Of a stretch of DNA of 64,000 bases, positions 1-7,482 are shown one piece after another. The stretch is from positions 186,001 through 250,000 of the forward strand of contig JANSXH010000002.1 of NCBI GenBank assembly GCA_024743055.1, read 5' to 3'. Below the pieces are notes generated by a model. The model had not been told where the DNA came from, ran no database searches, and saw only the letters and a list, made by a program, of their open reading frames with translations. The stretch comes from Pseudomonadota bacterium. Its GTDB lineage: Bacteria > Pseudomonadota > Alphaproteobacteria > Sneathiellales > Sneathiellaceae. Numbering within the stretch: position 1 is the first letter of the stretch; each line of letters begins with the position of its first letter. The translations under genes and the position numbers were made by a program.

Positions 1-594
1 AACCAGTTTGATACTCTGCCAGTGATGGATATCCGGCCCCGGAATGGCTGACTGCATCAGGTCGGTATCGAAGCGTACGGGCACATCAAATTCACATTCA
101 ACGGCGATATCGACATCGGCTTCGGGCGCCGTATCGAAACTGACAATCCCCGTATCCACATCCACGGACCAGCCACCACTTTGCACGACACCGGCGAGAG
201 AAACGGAGACAGTTCCTGCCACGATCTTCTTCAAAACCCGATCATAGGGCGGCGCATCGAGGGCAGCGTCCGTATAGCGCTTGTAGATCTGAAACTCGGA
301 ACTGGTCCCATTACCGCTGCCGATACTTTGCTGCGGCAGAGTAAAATCAGAGAAATCCTTAAGGCGAAAGCCATAGGCCCGTCCCCAGCGGGCATGGAAG
401 AAGTCCAGCACCGCCGTCCATTCCGCCCCGCGGCTTGGCCTGAGATCGACGGTAAATTCCCGCCGCGCCTGGGCCCAATTGATATTGCGCTGTTCGTGAC
501 CGGAATTCATGATCTGTACCGTTGTTGAAAAGCGCGGGCCCCCAACGGCCCCATAGGAAACGGTTGTCGGAAATCTGACGTCGTGAAAACTCAT
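1..594 (-). CDS. DUF2460 / TIGR02217 phage distal tail protein (3' end outside window)
   Basis: The reading frame is open from an ATG at 594 to the window edge (198 codons seen). The product begins MSFHDVRFPTTVSYGAVGGP and includes WAQARREFTVDLRP and FFHARWGRAYGFRLKDF, which I recognise as the DUF2460 family. In gene transfer agents this family is the distal tail protein just after the tape measure, and it holds the same position here. An AGAGGAA ribosome site lies upstream, and the tape-measure gene stops three bases before the start. At about 200 residues the family is nearly complete, so the stop should lie just beyond position 1. The function is inferred from family and position. Confidence 0.85.
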   Translation of the reverse strand, partial: MSFHDVRFPTTVSYGAVGGPRFSTTVQIMNSGHEQRNINWAQARREFTVDLRPSRGAEWTAVLDFFHARWGRAYGFRLKDFSDFTLPQQSIGSGNGTSSEFQIYKRYTDAALDAPPYDRVLKKIVAGTVSVSLAGVVQSGGWSVDVDTGIVSFDTAPEADVDIAVECEFDVPVRFDTDLMQSAIPGPDIHHWQSIKLV

Positions 595-597
595 GCT

Positions 598-1287
598 CTA
601 TCCATTCCTCTGCAACTGACGTTGCGCCTGACGCAAGGCCTCGCCCTGGATTTGCGATTGGCTGCGCCGGAAGCTGTCGGCATCCGGGGTGGTGATATTG
701 AAGGCCAGGGTGACATTGGCGGCGGGGCTCGCCTGTTGCGGCGATTGCCGCGCCTGGGCCGGGGTCTCGACAGTGACCTTTTCCCCGCGGGTCAGGCGCA
801 GACCGACGAGATTGCGATCTACGCCGGCGGCACCGCCAACCGTAAAGCTGCCGCCGTTGGAGAAGCCCGGGAAAATTTGCGAGAGAAGCCCCTGCCCGGC
901 GGATGCCAAACCACCGCCAAAGGCCTGGCCGCCTAGACTTAAAAGATCCGTCTCCAAAGAGGCGAGCACGGATTTAAAATCCTGGCCCTTCAGCATCAAT
1001 TTCTGAAACGCTCCACCAAAAGCGCTGCGAAGACTGGCGGCCGTCCGCTCGCCAATCCCGGTGAGAGACGCCAGCTCCTCCTGCATGTCTTTGACACCAC
1101 TTCCAAGCGCCTCAAACAAACCTGTGCCAGACCCGGCACCCGCCTTCAGGCCGAGATCAAGTTTGTCAAACTGGCGGGTTAGACCAGCGGCTTCCCGTTC
1201 TGCCTGACGAAAGTTATTTCGTAATAAATTCATATTATTGAGGATCTTTTCTAAAGTATCACTTTGCCTTGAATTCAAATCCGTCAC
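598..1287 (-). CDS. short phage tail tape measure protein (GTA type)
   Basis: This 229-residue protein has an N-terminal helical stretch (about residues 1-60), an Ala/Gly-rich amphipathic middle (about 80-150) and a C-terminal part with GFSNGGSFTVGG and LRLTRGEKVTVETP. That tail is typical of the C-terminal domain of phage tape measure proteins. Most siphophage tape measures exceed 600 residues; about 220 is the size found in Rhodobacter-type gene transfer agents. It overlaps the preceding frame by four bases, implying translational coupling. A short tail is predicted because tape-measure length sets tail length. Confidence 0.75.
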   Translation of the reverse strand: MTDLNSRQSDTLEKILNNMNLLRNNFRQAEREAAGLTRQFDKLDLGLKAGAGSGTGLFEALGSGVKDMQEELASLTGIGERTAASLRSAFGGAFQKLMLKGQDFKSVLASLETDLLSLGGQAFGGGLASAGQGLLSQIFPGFSNGGSFTVGGAAGVDRNLVGLRLTRGEKVTVETPAQARQSPQQASPAANVTLAFNITTPDADSFRRSQSQIQGEALRQAQRQLQRNG

Positions 1288-1589
1288 GTCTTGTTTTCCT
1301 CCATCTGGTGGTCCCGCCAGAGATCAATCATGTCCATCAGCACGGTCAGTTCCGAGGGCCGCGGCGGCAGACCAAAACGAGCCTGAATATCCGCCGCGAT
1401 CCGGGCCGGGGATCGGGTCTCCAAAGGGATCAACACCGCGATCCATTCCACGAGATGCCCGAGACAGGGCGGCGGCTCTAACGGAACCTTTGAGCTTGGC
1501 AACTTGCCTATTTGTTTTAGCGCCACCTCCCGGCTGATCCCCTGCCCGAGGTCCGCCTGCAGCCAGAGCTGATGACGGAACCAGTCCAT
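1284..1589 (-). CDS. tail assembly chaperone, frameshift (GT-like) extension
   Basis: The open frame encodes 101 residues from an internal ATG at 1589 (MDWFRHQLW). No Shine-Dalgarno sequence precedes that ATG, and the frame stays open upstream to about 1611, where it is the -1 frame of the preceding chaperone gene. A T-TTT-TTG slippery heptamer lies at 1616-1610. The likely product is therefore the C-terminal part of a fused G-GT protein made by -1 frameshifting, as in lambda. The Trp- and Pro-containing small protein before the tape measure also resembles GTA tail assembly chaperones, so independent translation is possible. Confidence 0.65.
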   Translation of the reverse strand: MDWFRHQLWLQADLGQGISREVALKQIGKLPSSKVPLEPPPCLGHLVEWIAVLIPLETRSPARIAADIQARFGLPPRPSELTVLMDMIDLWRDHQMEENKT

Positions 1590-1603
1590 CAGCGCCGCCG
1601 CTT

Positions 1604-2008
1604 TCAGGGCAAAAAATTGGCCCGCTCCTCCACAAAGCGAGAAACTTGTTCTCGGATCCAGAGATGGCGCTGATAAATCTGGCGAGCTGCCTCCGTTGTG
1701 CAGGGCAGCGCCGCCCCGTCCTCAATCATGTTGTCCCAGCGCACCGTCAGGGCGGCCAGCCGCTCGATCAGCCGTTCTTCCAGGTCCGCTGCTTTCAGTT
1801 CGGCCTTGGGATCAGCGAGATGACGGTCAAGCTGTTGACGCAGCAGTGCCCGATAGCTGGCCGCATCTTCCCCCTGCAGCCAGATCCGCACCGACAGGGC
1901 CTCTTTTGTTTTTGGATGGCACAAGGTCAGGGGTGCCCCCGCCTCGGCCAGCGCCCCGAGATCAAAATCCGCGAGATCAAACTCAGTTTTCATGTGGCAC
2001 TCCGTCAT
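1604..2008 (-). CDS. phage tail assembly chaperone (G-like)
   Basis: This protein of 134 residues or fewer lies between the tail tube and tape-measure genes, where lambda-like phages and GTAs encode the chaperone that coats the tape measure before tube polymerisation. It is acidic and helical (FDLADFDLGALAEAGAPLTL near the start). The ATG at 2008 overlaps the tail-tube stop codon. A second ATG at 1993 (MKTEFDL) has GGAG about eight bases upstream and may be the real start. The stop is six bases past a slippery T6G run, so some ribosomes should shift into the downstream frame. Function comes mainly from position; sequence similarity to a named family is weak. Confidence 0.65.
   Translation of the reverse strand: MTECHMKTEFDLADFDLGALAEAGAPLTLCHPKTKEALSVRIWLQGEDAASYRALLRQQLDRHLADPKAELKAADLEERLIERLAALTVRWDNMIEDGAALPCTTEAARQIYQRHLWIREQVSRFVEERANFLP
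1610..1616 (-). other. slippery heptamer T-TTT-TTG for -1 frameshifting
   Basis: On the minus strand the zero-frame codons AAT TTT TTG CCC TGA contain a canonical X-XXY-YYZ heptamer (UUUUUUG). It sits six bases before the stop of the G-like chaperone. The -1 frame reads straight into the 1284-1589 frame with no stop. Confidence 0.65.
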
Positions 2009-2910
2009 GATGCTGTCCGGGTCAGGCTAAGGGATGTGCCTGCCGTGCCGTCATAAAGGGCGGTAAAGGGCAGAGAGAGTGTCATCGGCCCTTCACCTGC
2101 CACCGGGTTGTCGGCGCCTGTATAGAGGATCCTCGGCAGGGAAAAGGCATAGGACCCGCCACTGCCACTGACGGTCAGGGTCAGACTGCTTTCCGTCCCG
2201 CCAGCAAATTTACCAAGCAAGCCCGCATCCTCAAAATAGCAAACAAGCTCCCCACTGATGCGGGCGCTGCCCGGGATCAGCGCACTGCTTTCGCTGCTGC
2301 CAAGGGTAAAGGCCTGCTCATGGTTATTATCGATCCTGAGTTCCGCCGCAGCCACCAGCGCCAGACTGCTGCCACCTTCGACAACGCTGCCTGAATAGCT
2401 ATCCATGGGATCAAAGGACGATGCAGCGGTCGGGTTTGCGTCCAGGGCCTCTGTCGCCAGGCCCGACCCCTTGCCCATCACCGAAAACTTGCCAGCGGCC
2501 AGACGATCCGGGCGCAAGGACAGGCTGAACTGATCGATGATACAGCCGCTCAAACGCTGACACTGGTCGATATCACCAAAGGCCCGCTCGAAGGTAAAGC
2601 TCGGCTGGTTCGCGCCAATTTTCAGCACATCCCCATCCCAATCAGACTGGAAGGCCGCCGCCAGCAAAGCGTCGTAAGCATCATAGGTCAGCTCGAAATC
2701 GATATCGCCGGACACTGTCTGCTGACCCAGCAAAAGATGGCTGAGCTGGCGATTTCCGGTAATATCTTCCGACGCCAGCGCCGCCGTCGAATGGCCGAGA
2801 CTGCAGGCCGTGTGACGGAGGCTGGTCATGGCCGGGTTGCTGGGGATCGCACCAAAGCTGGCCTCCGGGACATAGTTCAGGCCGTGCCTGAACCCTGTGG
2901 CATAAGTCAT
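2005..2910 (-). CDS. phage major tail (tube) protein
   Basis: A 301-residue protein with the start MTYATGFRHGLNYVPEASFG and a beta-rich, Gly/Ser-rich C-terminal half (SSLTLTVSGSGGSYAFSLPR) typical of tail-tube proteins with the gpV/Hcp-like fold. It contains the DRLAAGKFSVMGKG pattern seen in phage tail tube proteins that begin with a MxxxTG-type N-terminus. A good ribosome site (AGGAG) lies seven bases before the ATG. It follows the terminator-like gene and overlaps the chaperone start by four bases, matching the terminator-tube-chaperone-tape order. It is much longer than the roughly 137-residue GTA tube protein, so it is of phage rather than canonical GTA type. Confidence 0.75.
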   Translation of the reverse strand: MTYATGFRHGLNYVPEASFGAIPSNPAMTSLRHTACSLGHSTAALASEDITGNRQLSHLLLGQQTVSGDIDFELTYDAYDALLAAAFQSDWDGDVLKIGANQPSFTFERAFGDIDQCQRLSGCIIDQFSLSLRPDRLAAGKFSVMGKGSGLATEALDANPTAASSFDPMDSYSGSVVEGGSSLALVAAAELRIDNNHEQAFTLGSSESSALIPGSARISGELVCYFEDAGLLGKFAGGTESSLTLTVSGSGGSYAFSLPRILYTGADNPVAGEGPMTLSLPFTALYDGTAGTSLSLTRTAS

Positions 2911-2919
2911 TGAATTCTC

Positions 2920-3309
2920 CTAAAAATAGCTGCGCCAGGAAACGGATACAGGGCGGGACAGATCGGCAAGGCGCTCAGCTGGTTCGCCAACCGTGGTACC
3001 GTCAATATGGACCTCAAGCTCTTCAAAGCTGAGGGTGAGACCACGATTGAAATGGCTGCGCAACTCATCAATTTTTGTCAGCAACCCGGCCGAAGATGTC
3101 TCCGTCACCGTAATCTCATAAACACCACCCTGCTGCTGGGGTGATGCGGCACCGAGGGTGATCAAGGTCTCCGGCGCCGGCAGAAATGCCACCCGCAGAT
3201 AGCCGATGCCTTTGGTCGGGCGATAGCTCACACCTTCAAAGGCGACATGGCTCGACTGGTAGGCCAGCAATTGGGTATCGAGGGCGGCCTGCACTTTCCG
3301 ATAACTCAT
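2920..3309 (-). CDS. phage tail terminator-like protein (DUF4128-like)
   Basis: A 129-residue protein beginning MSYRKVQAALDTQLLAY. Its length, N-terminal helix and following beta strands (FEGVSYRPTKGIGYLRVAFLPA, with GGVYEITVT) are those of DUF4128/lambda gpU-like terminators, which cap the tail tube and bind the head connector. The start overlaps the preceding gene by four bases (ATGA). It ends ten bases before the tail-tube ATG. The assignment rests on pattern and position. Confidence 0.65.
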   Translation of the reverse strand: MSYRKVQAALDTQLLAYQSSHVAFEGVSYRPTKGIGYLRVAFLPAPETLITLGAASPQQQGGVYEITVTETSSAGLLTKIDELRSHFNRGLTLSFEELEVHIDGTTVGEPAERLADLSRPVSVSWRSYF

Positions 3310-3665
3310 TGGTAAAAGACCTCATAGAGAATACCGGCACCGAGATCTGCTGCGGCCACCTGCTGCAAGGTAACGACCGTATCGGCAATCACCAGATCGT
3401 CGTCAACGCGGGGGGCAATCTCTTCGCTTTCGATCAGCGCATGCTGCAACACCGGTTCCAGGATCCTGTCGGTTTCATTGCGGCTTTCCCGCGCCGTCAG
3501 ATCCATGGTCAGCAGACGGACCGAATAGTCTGTAACCACGACAGCCGGAGCGGATCCGGGAACATAGCTATCATTTGCTTTGCGGCGCAGGATTGCGGTG
3601 ACGGCCAGTTCTCCGATCTCATCGAACAGGCTACGAACGCTGTTTCGTATGGCTGTTAGGGACAT
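3306..3665 (-). CDS. phage head-tail joining / tail-completion protein, family uncertain
   Basis: A 119-residue protein (MSLTAIRNSVRSLFDEIGEL) lying between the connector and the tail terminator, where phages encode head-tail stoppers or gp10-like proteins. It has an N-terminal helix and a mainly beta remainder (APAVVVTDYSVRLLTMDLTA). I do not recognise a named family. The gene is tightly packed: six bases after the connector gene and overlapping the terminator gene by four, so it clearly belongs to the morphogenetic operon. Confidence 0.6.
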   Translation of the reverse strand: MSLTAIRNSVRSLFDEIGELAVTAILRRKANDSYVPGSAPAVVVTDYSVRLLTMDLTARESRNETDRILEPVLQHALIESEEIAPRVDDDLVIADTVVTLQQVAAADLGAGILYEVFYQ

Positions 3666-3671
3666 AAACCT

Positions 3672-4139
3672 CTATCCTCTGGTTAGGGTTTGGGAGGGGG
3701 ACCGGGCGCCAATGCGGCTGAGCAGGCGAAAGACGAAACTGCCACCCCGGGCCCGGTCATAGGTCAGCTCCACCGGGCCGATTTTCTGCTTGATAGGAGA
3801 GCGGCCATCAAGGCCGTCGGAATTCTCTATGAAGATCAATGCCAGCTCGAGAGTTGCCGTGCGCAAGGCATGGGGAAGCCCGGTGATACGACGGCCATCA
3901 CTATCATAGGCCTTGCTGCGCGGCCATTTCAGACCCTGGGACAAGGACAGGATCTCCCCCGGATAATCATAGCTGTCGATATGCAGGCTGGCGCGGGTGA
4001 GTGCCTCTTCCCGGGCAGCGCTAACCGCACTGGTCCAGGTATTTTTCGCCAGGGCCGTGAAATGGCTGTCAGCCTCCGCCAGGGAGATATAGCTGGTGGC
4101 GCCGTCGACGCCGTCGCCGGTTTCAGTGATGAGGGTCAT
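3672..4139 (-). CDS. DnaT-like / gp6-type head-tail connector protein
   Basis: A 155-residue protein with the start MTLITETGDGVDGATSYISL, then a helical core with ALTRASLHIDSYDYPGEI and GLKWPRSKAYDSDGR. The SYISLAEADxxF plus LKWPR..A.D.DG pattern is characteristic of the phage family annotated as putative DnaT-like (DnaT_2), which structure places with gp6-type connectors joining portal to tail. It follows the major capsid gene, as expected for a connector. The name refers to fold similarity; a role in host replication restart is not implied. Confidence 0.75.
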   Translation of the reverse strand: MTLITETGDGVDGATSYISLAEADSHFTALAKNTWTSAVSAAREEALTRASLHIDSYDYPGEILSLSQGLKWPRSKAYDSDGRRITGLPHALRTATLELALIFIENSDGLDGRSPIKQKIGPVELTYDRARGGSFVFRLLSRIGARSPSQTLTRG

Positions 4140-4173
4140 GAAGTTTATGTCTCTTTGCTAGCAATCCCGAAAC

Positions 4174-4197
4174 GGGGCGGCACCGAAGCACCGCCCC
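4174..4197 (-). terminator. very stable C(UUCG)G hairpin after the coat protein gene
   Basis: A ten-base-pair stem, GGGGCGG plus three pairs (two of them G-U), closed by a C(UUCG)G tetraloop on the minus-strand transcript. It starts 13 bases past the capsid stop codon. No U-run follows, so it is more likely a 3' stabiliser or partial barrier than a full intrinsic terminator. Confidence 0.6.
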
Positions 4198-4209
4198 ACC
4201 CTTGCCGAT

Positions 4210-5340
4210 CTATCCGGCGAGCCGCACGGCCAGCTCCGGCCGCACCAGTTCGACACCCCAGAGGATGTCAAACTCCCAGACCACCTGCTTGTACTGGCGG
4301 CTGACCTCCAACCGCAGCGAGATGCCGGTGACCGGATCGGTCATCGACAGAATCTGACTGCCCAGCCCCATATCCTGGGTACTCTGGGCCAACGGCCGGT
4401 TGGCGAAGGCGAAGGCATCGCGGTTGAACACCAGATTGACAACATGGCTACTAACAAAGGTCAGGGCCGCATTGTCGGCGGGCGCCGAGATGATCTCAGG
4501 CGAGACGGTCAGCGTTGATTCCGTCCCGTTCAGATCTGTTGCCGCGCTCACCACATATTGCTGGCCATCGCCAGCCAGGGTAAAGACATCTCCGACGGAC
4601 GGCTTTGTCGTGAAGCCATCGACAATCAGGCTGCCGCCGGTCTGGGTGGTCCCTTTCACCAGAGGGTTCCCCTCTGCGCCGGTCACATGGGTCAGAACAT
4701 GGTCATCGCTATACCAGTCGATGCCATATTTGCGACCAATCTCTCCCTCAATACGAACCGAGGAAGACCCGGCCCGGTCGACATCGGCAAAGGCTGCCAA
4801 ATCGAGGGCCTTGGCCTCCGCATCAAAATTGAGAATACCGGCGCGATTGTCTTTTGGCGCCTTTTGCTCCAACAACAACTTGCGGGCCGCCGTCGCGACC
4901 GACGCGTCGCTTGCAAAGGGCGTGTCTCCGGCATTGCCAACAAGGCCATAGATGCCGGAATATTTGGCATGAATGGATTTATTGACTTCATTGGCCAGCG
5001 CGCGGACGGCGGCACTTGCCTGCAGCGGCAGGAAATTCTCCCGCGATTCGACCGCCATCATTTCCCGGTCGGTCAGGTAGAAATTCGCCTTCTTCCAGTT
5101 ATCAAGCTCGATCTGTACTTTATCGAGACTTGTATCGGCTGGATCCGCTGGCGTCACCCCGGGGGTGACATCGCTCGCTGTCAGTTCAGAGGGCAGGATG
5201 ACATCGATCGTGTCGCCCTTCTGCGCCGCGTCCGAGCTGAAATCACCATTGACCAGGCGGGGCATCACTGTTTGCTCGCGCAGGCTCAAGAGCCCGCGTG
5301 CCAGTATTTTCGGCATCGCCGCCGAGATATCGTTTGTCAT
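4210..5340 (-). CDS. P22-type major capsid (coat) protein
   Basis: A 376-residue protein that I assign to the P22 coat protein (gene 5) family. Supporting segments are the N-terminal LSLREQTVMPRLVNGDF, DVILPSELTASDVTPG, VQIELDNWKKANFYLTDRE and the C-terminal DPVTGISLRLEVSRQYK followed by WEFDILWGVELVRPELAVRL. These match family members that assemble with a scaffold and lack a head protease. Length is slightly below P22 gp5 (430). An AACTGGAGAC ribosome site precedes the ATG. Its partner scaffold gene lies directly upstream, and the shell is expected to form as a scaffolded procapsid. Confidence 0.85.
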   Translation of the reverse strand: MTNDISAAMPKILARGLLSLREQTVMPRLVNGDFSSDAAQKGDTIDVILPSELTASDVTPGVTPADPADTSLDKVQIELDNWKKANFYLTDREMMAVESRENFLPLQASAAVRALANEVNKSIHAKYSGIYGLVGNAGDTPFASDASVATAARKLLLEQKAPKDNRAGILNFDAEAKALDLAAFADVDRAGSSSVRIEGEIGRKYGIDWYSDDHVLTHVTGAEGNPLVKGTTQTGGSLIVDGFTTKPSVGDVFTLAGDGQQYVVSAATDLNGTESTLTVSPEIISAPADNAALTFVSSHVVNLVFNRDAFAFANRPLAQSTQDMGLGSQILSMTDPVTGISLRLEVSRQYKQVVWEFDILWGVELVRPELAVRLAG

Positions 5341-5421
5341 AATTGTCTCCAGTTGGATTGGGTTTAACCGTTCTTGCGTCCATCCCGGACGGGCCCGCTT
5401 CCCGCGCGGCCAAAGTGCCGT

Positions 5422-6090
5422 CTAGACGGCGACCACCACCTTCCCGGTGGCAATATCTTCAAGGCGAAGGCCGGAGGCCCCGGCATCGTTGTTCGGTGTC
5501 GGCGGCAGGCTTGCCGGATCCATGCCGCTACCGCGATTTCCGACAGGATCAAAACCACGGGCAAACACCGGAGAGGCGCGCATTTCCTCAACCAGATCCG
5601 GGACGGTCATATAGCCCTCCTCCCCCTGTCGGCGGTCCTCCCCATCAGGGCCGATGATGCGGAGCTCCGGTGTGGCGCCGTCTGCCTCGACCCGCACCGA
5701 TTTTTCCAGATGTGGCATCAACAGCTCAACACTGCCGCCGGCCGCCAGCAGAGCCTCTGTCGCGGCTGTCGTCACCAGATACTGATGGTTCCGGGCCCGA
5801 AGATCGTCGATCACGACCACCGCTTCTTCTGCCGTGCGTTCCAGATTTTCGAGGCTGGCCCGCACCTGGTCCGGTGTCTCCCCGAGGGCGCGCCAGTCTT
5901 TCAGCTCCCGGCTCGCTTTCAGGCCGTTGGACCGCTCCTTATCAAGGGCGGAGGCAAGGCCGGAAGTGTCGAGCTTCGCGGCAAGGGCCGGATCGAGAGT
6001 GACCCCGCCCTCCTCCGTTTCCGTATAGAGGCTTTGATAGGCGGTTGGAATTTCAGTCAGGCTGTCGGATTTGATGGGAAAGTCAAACAT
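5422..6090 (-). CDS. phage capsid scaffolding protein
   Basis: I place the start at the ATG at 6090 (MFDFPIKSDSLTEIP). A longer open frame runs to 6141 but would pass through an intrinsic-terminator hairpin, and a GAGG ribosome site lies right after the U-run. The 223-residue product is acidic with a helical centre (LDKERSNGLKASRELKDW and ASLENLERTAEEAVVVIDDL), the usual make-up of scaffolds encoded just before coat genes. It should coassemble with the P22-type coat and leave the procapsid before or during packaging. Family match is to generic phage scaffold proteins; position is the strongest support. Confidence 0.75.
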   Translation of the reverse strand: MFDFPIKSDSLTEIPTAYQSLYTETEEGGVTLDPALAAKLDTSGLASALDKERSNGLKASRELKDWRALGETPDQVRASLENLERTAEEAVVVIDDLRARNHQYLVTTAATEALLAAGGSVELLMPHLEKSVRVEADGATPELRIIGPDGEDRRQGEEGYMTVPDLVEEMRASPVFARGFDPVGNRGSGMDPASLPPTPNNDAGASGLRLEDIATGKVVVAV

Positions 6091-6100
6091 GGGATCCTCA

Positions 6101-6126
6101 TAAAAAAAGCCCCGAATGACGGGGCC
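6101..6126 (-). terminator. intrinsic terminator between portal and scaffold genes
   Basis: On the minus strand GCCCCG-TCATT-CGGGGC is followed at once by seven U residues. The six-pair GC stem with U7 fits a Rho-independent terminator. It lies after the portal stop codon and before the scaffold ribosome site, inside what otherwise looks like one late operon. Confidence 0.75.
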
Positions 6127-6153
6127 GGAAATTGGTTTCATTGGCGTTCTGGT

Positions 6154-7482
6154 CTAATCGACAGGGGCGGCATTGGCTTTCAGACTATCGCTTAAAAGGC
6201 CGCGGCGGCGGGCTTCGCGCAATAGCTCCTCCTTGCTGACATCGCCGAGGCGCCGGGCTTCCATCAGGAAGGACATATCGGTCTCTGTCGCGCCGGTATG
6301 GGAAATATCGGAGGCCACCGAGATCGATCCAAATTCCGGAATATCCATCCAGGCGGCGAACAGGGCCAGCATGGCATTGAGACTGTCCTCCAGGTTAAGG
6401 GCCATGGCGGCTAAGGGCGACAGGGCATCCGCCGCATCGAGGGCGCGGCCGGTGGCCGTCTCACCGATGCCCTGCCCGGACTCGAATTGCAGGCCGAACA
6501 GCTGCATGGCGTCTTCGAGGGCGACCAGCTCCCGCGCGCCGGCCTCCAGCGCCGCGCCGCTGCTTTCCACATAATAATACCGGCCATCGCTTTCGGTGGT
6601 GGTCAGCACCTTGTTAGGGCCAACCTCGATGGGGCCGTCAATCTCCGGATCATAACCCGAGGCGGCGAGGATGGGAAAAGACGCCACATTGAGGGCGTTG
6701 CGCTGATCGGAGCGGATCTGGTAATGCTCCAGATTGAGGAAGGCCAGATCCTCGAGCGGCGGATCGGCCTCCAGAAATCCGGTGCGATCTGTGTACAGGG
6801 TGACCAGTGGGATGCGACCAAGGCTGTTTTCACCCTCCGCTGTCTGATGCCAGTCACCGTTCTTGTCCTGCCGATAGAGCCGCCAGTGATCCGGCTCGAT
6901 CACCCGGATCTGATCCTGGGGGACTTCTTCATAGCCTTTGTAGTTCTGAATTTTCTCGCGGATACGGATCTGGGTCAGGATTTTCTCCTGAGCACGGCTG
7001 TCCCATTGCGCGGCGATCAGTTGATCTGCGCGGATGTGAACCGCATAGGGACGCGCGCCGTTGGCGCGTTCCTCGGCCAAGGAAGATCCCTCTATAGCTG
7101 CCGGAAAATCCACCAGCACATGAGAAAGACCTGAGACCAGCGCGTCCTGGAACCAGTCGCGGGCGAACAGATTGAGACCGCGACCGACCAGATCGATATT
7201 GCGGAACGCATCGATGAGGGCCGGTGGCATATCGTCACTGAGACCGAGGGGGTTGGAAAACATCCGTCCGACCAGTTTCTGCACCGTGCGGCGGAAATAG
7301 TTGCGCAAGACCGCCCGCCCCGCCCGCTCCCGATAGACGGCATTGTTCTCAGCCGGATGGCGCGGCAGGAAGCGGGTACCGGCAGCCTGCATGGAGAGGG
7401 TCCCTCCCATCAGGGCCTTTGGCAGCGCCTGACGGCGGGCCATCCGGTCAAAACTTTCCGAATGTTGCGAGGGATCGGTCAT
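6154..7482 (-). CDS. phage portal protein, DUF4055 family
   Basis: A 442-residue protein with the DUF4055 pattern: RYLPRHP-like LPRHPAENNAVYRERAGRA near residue 40, VGRMFSNPL, a long acidic middle, and the C-terminal ESGQGIGETATGRALDAADA, which resembles the conserved helix of portal proteins. Portal proteins form the dodecameric DNA entry vertex that docks terminase and connector. The gene overlaps the terminase stop by four bases. Its position between large terminase and scaffold agrees. DUF4055 portals are diverse, so the exact phage lineage cannot be told. Confidence 0.85.
   Translation of the reverse strand: MTDPSQHSESFDRMARRQALPKALMGGTLSMQAAGTRFLPRHPAENNAVYRERAGRAVLRNYFRRTVQKLVGRMFSNPLGLSDDMPPALIDAFRNIDLVGRGLNLFARDWFQDALVSGLSHVLVDFPAAIEGSSLAEERANGARPYAVHIRADQLIAAQWDSRAQEKILTQIRIREKIQNYKGYEEVPQDQIRVIEPDHWRLYRQDKNGDWHQTAEGENSLGRIPLVTLYTDRTGFLEADPPLEDLAFLNLEHYQIRSDQRNALNVASFPILAASGYDPEIDGPIEVGPNKVLTTTESDGRYYYVESSGAALEAGARELVALEDAMQLFGLQFESGQGIGETATGRALDAADALSPLAAMALNLEDSLNAMLALFAAWMDIPEFGSISVASDISHTGATETDMSFLMEARRLGDVSKEELLREARRRGLLSDSLKANAAPVD

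Noticed and set aside
1324..1725. 133-residue minus-strand frame across both chaperone frames
   Set aside because: It is the third frame of the chaperone region, Arg/Gly/Pro-rich in a way typical of out-of-frame GC-rich DNA, with no ribosome site.
4558..5367. 269-residue plus-strand open frame opposite the coat gene
   Set aside because: The minus-strand coat protein is a clear family member; the opposite frame has no recognisable domain and no start signal.
6091..6141. Upstream start of the scaffold protein at 6141
   Set aside because: The extension is made of an intrinsic-terminator stem and its U-run; a ribosome site follows it and serves ATG 6090.
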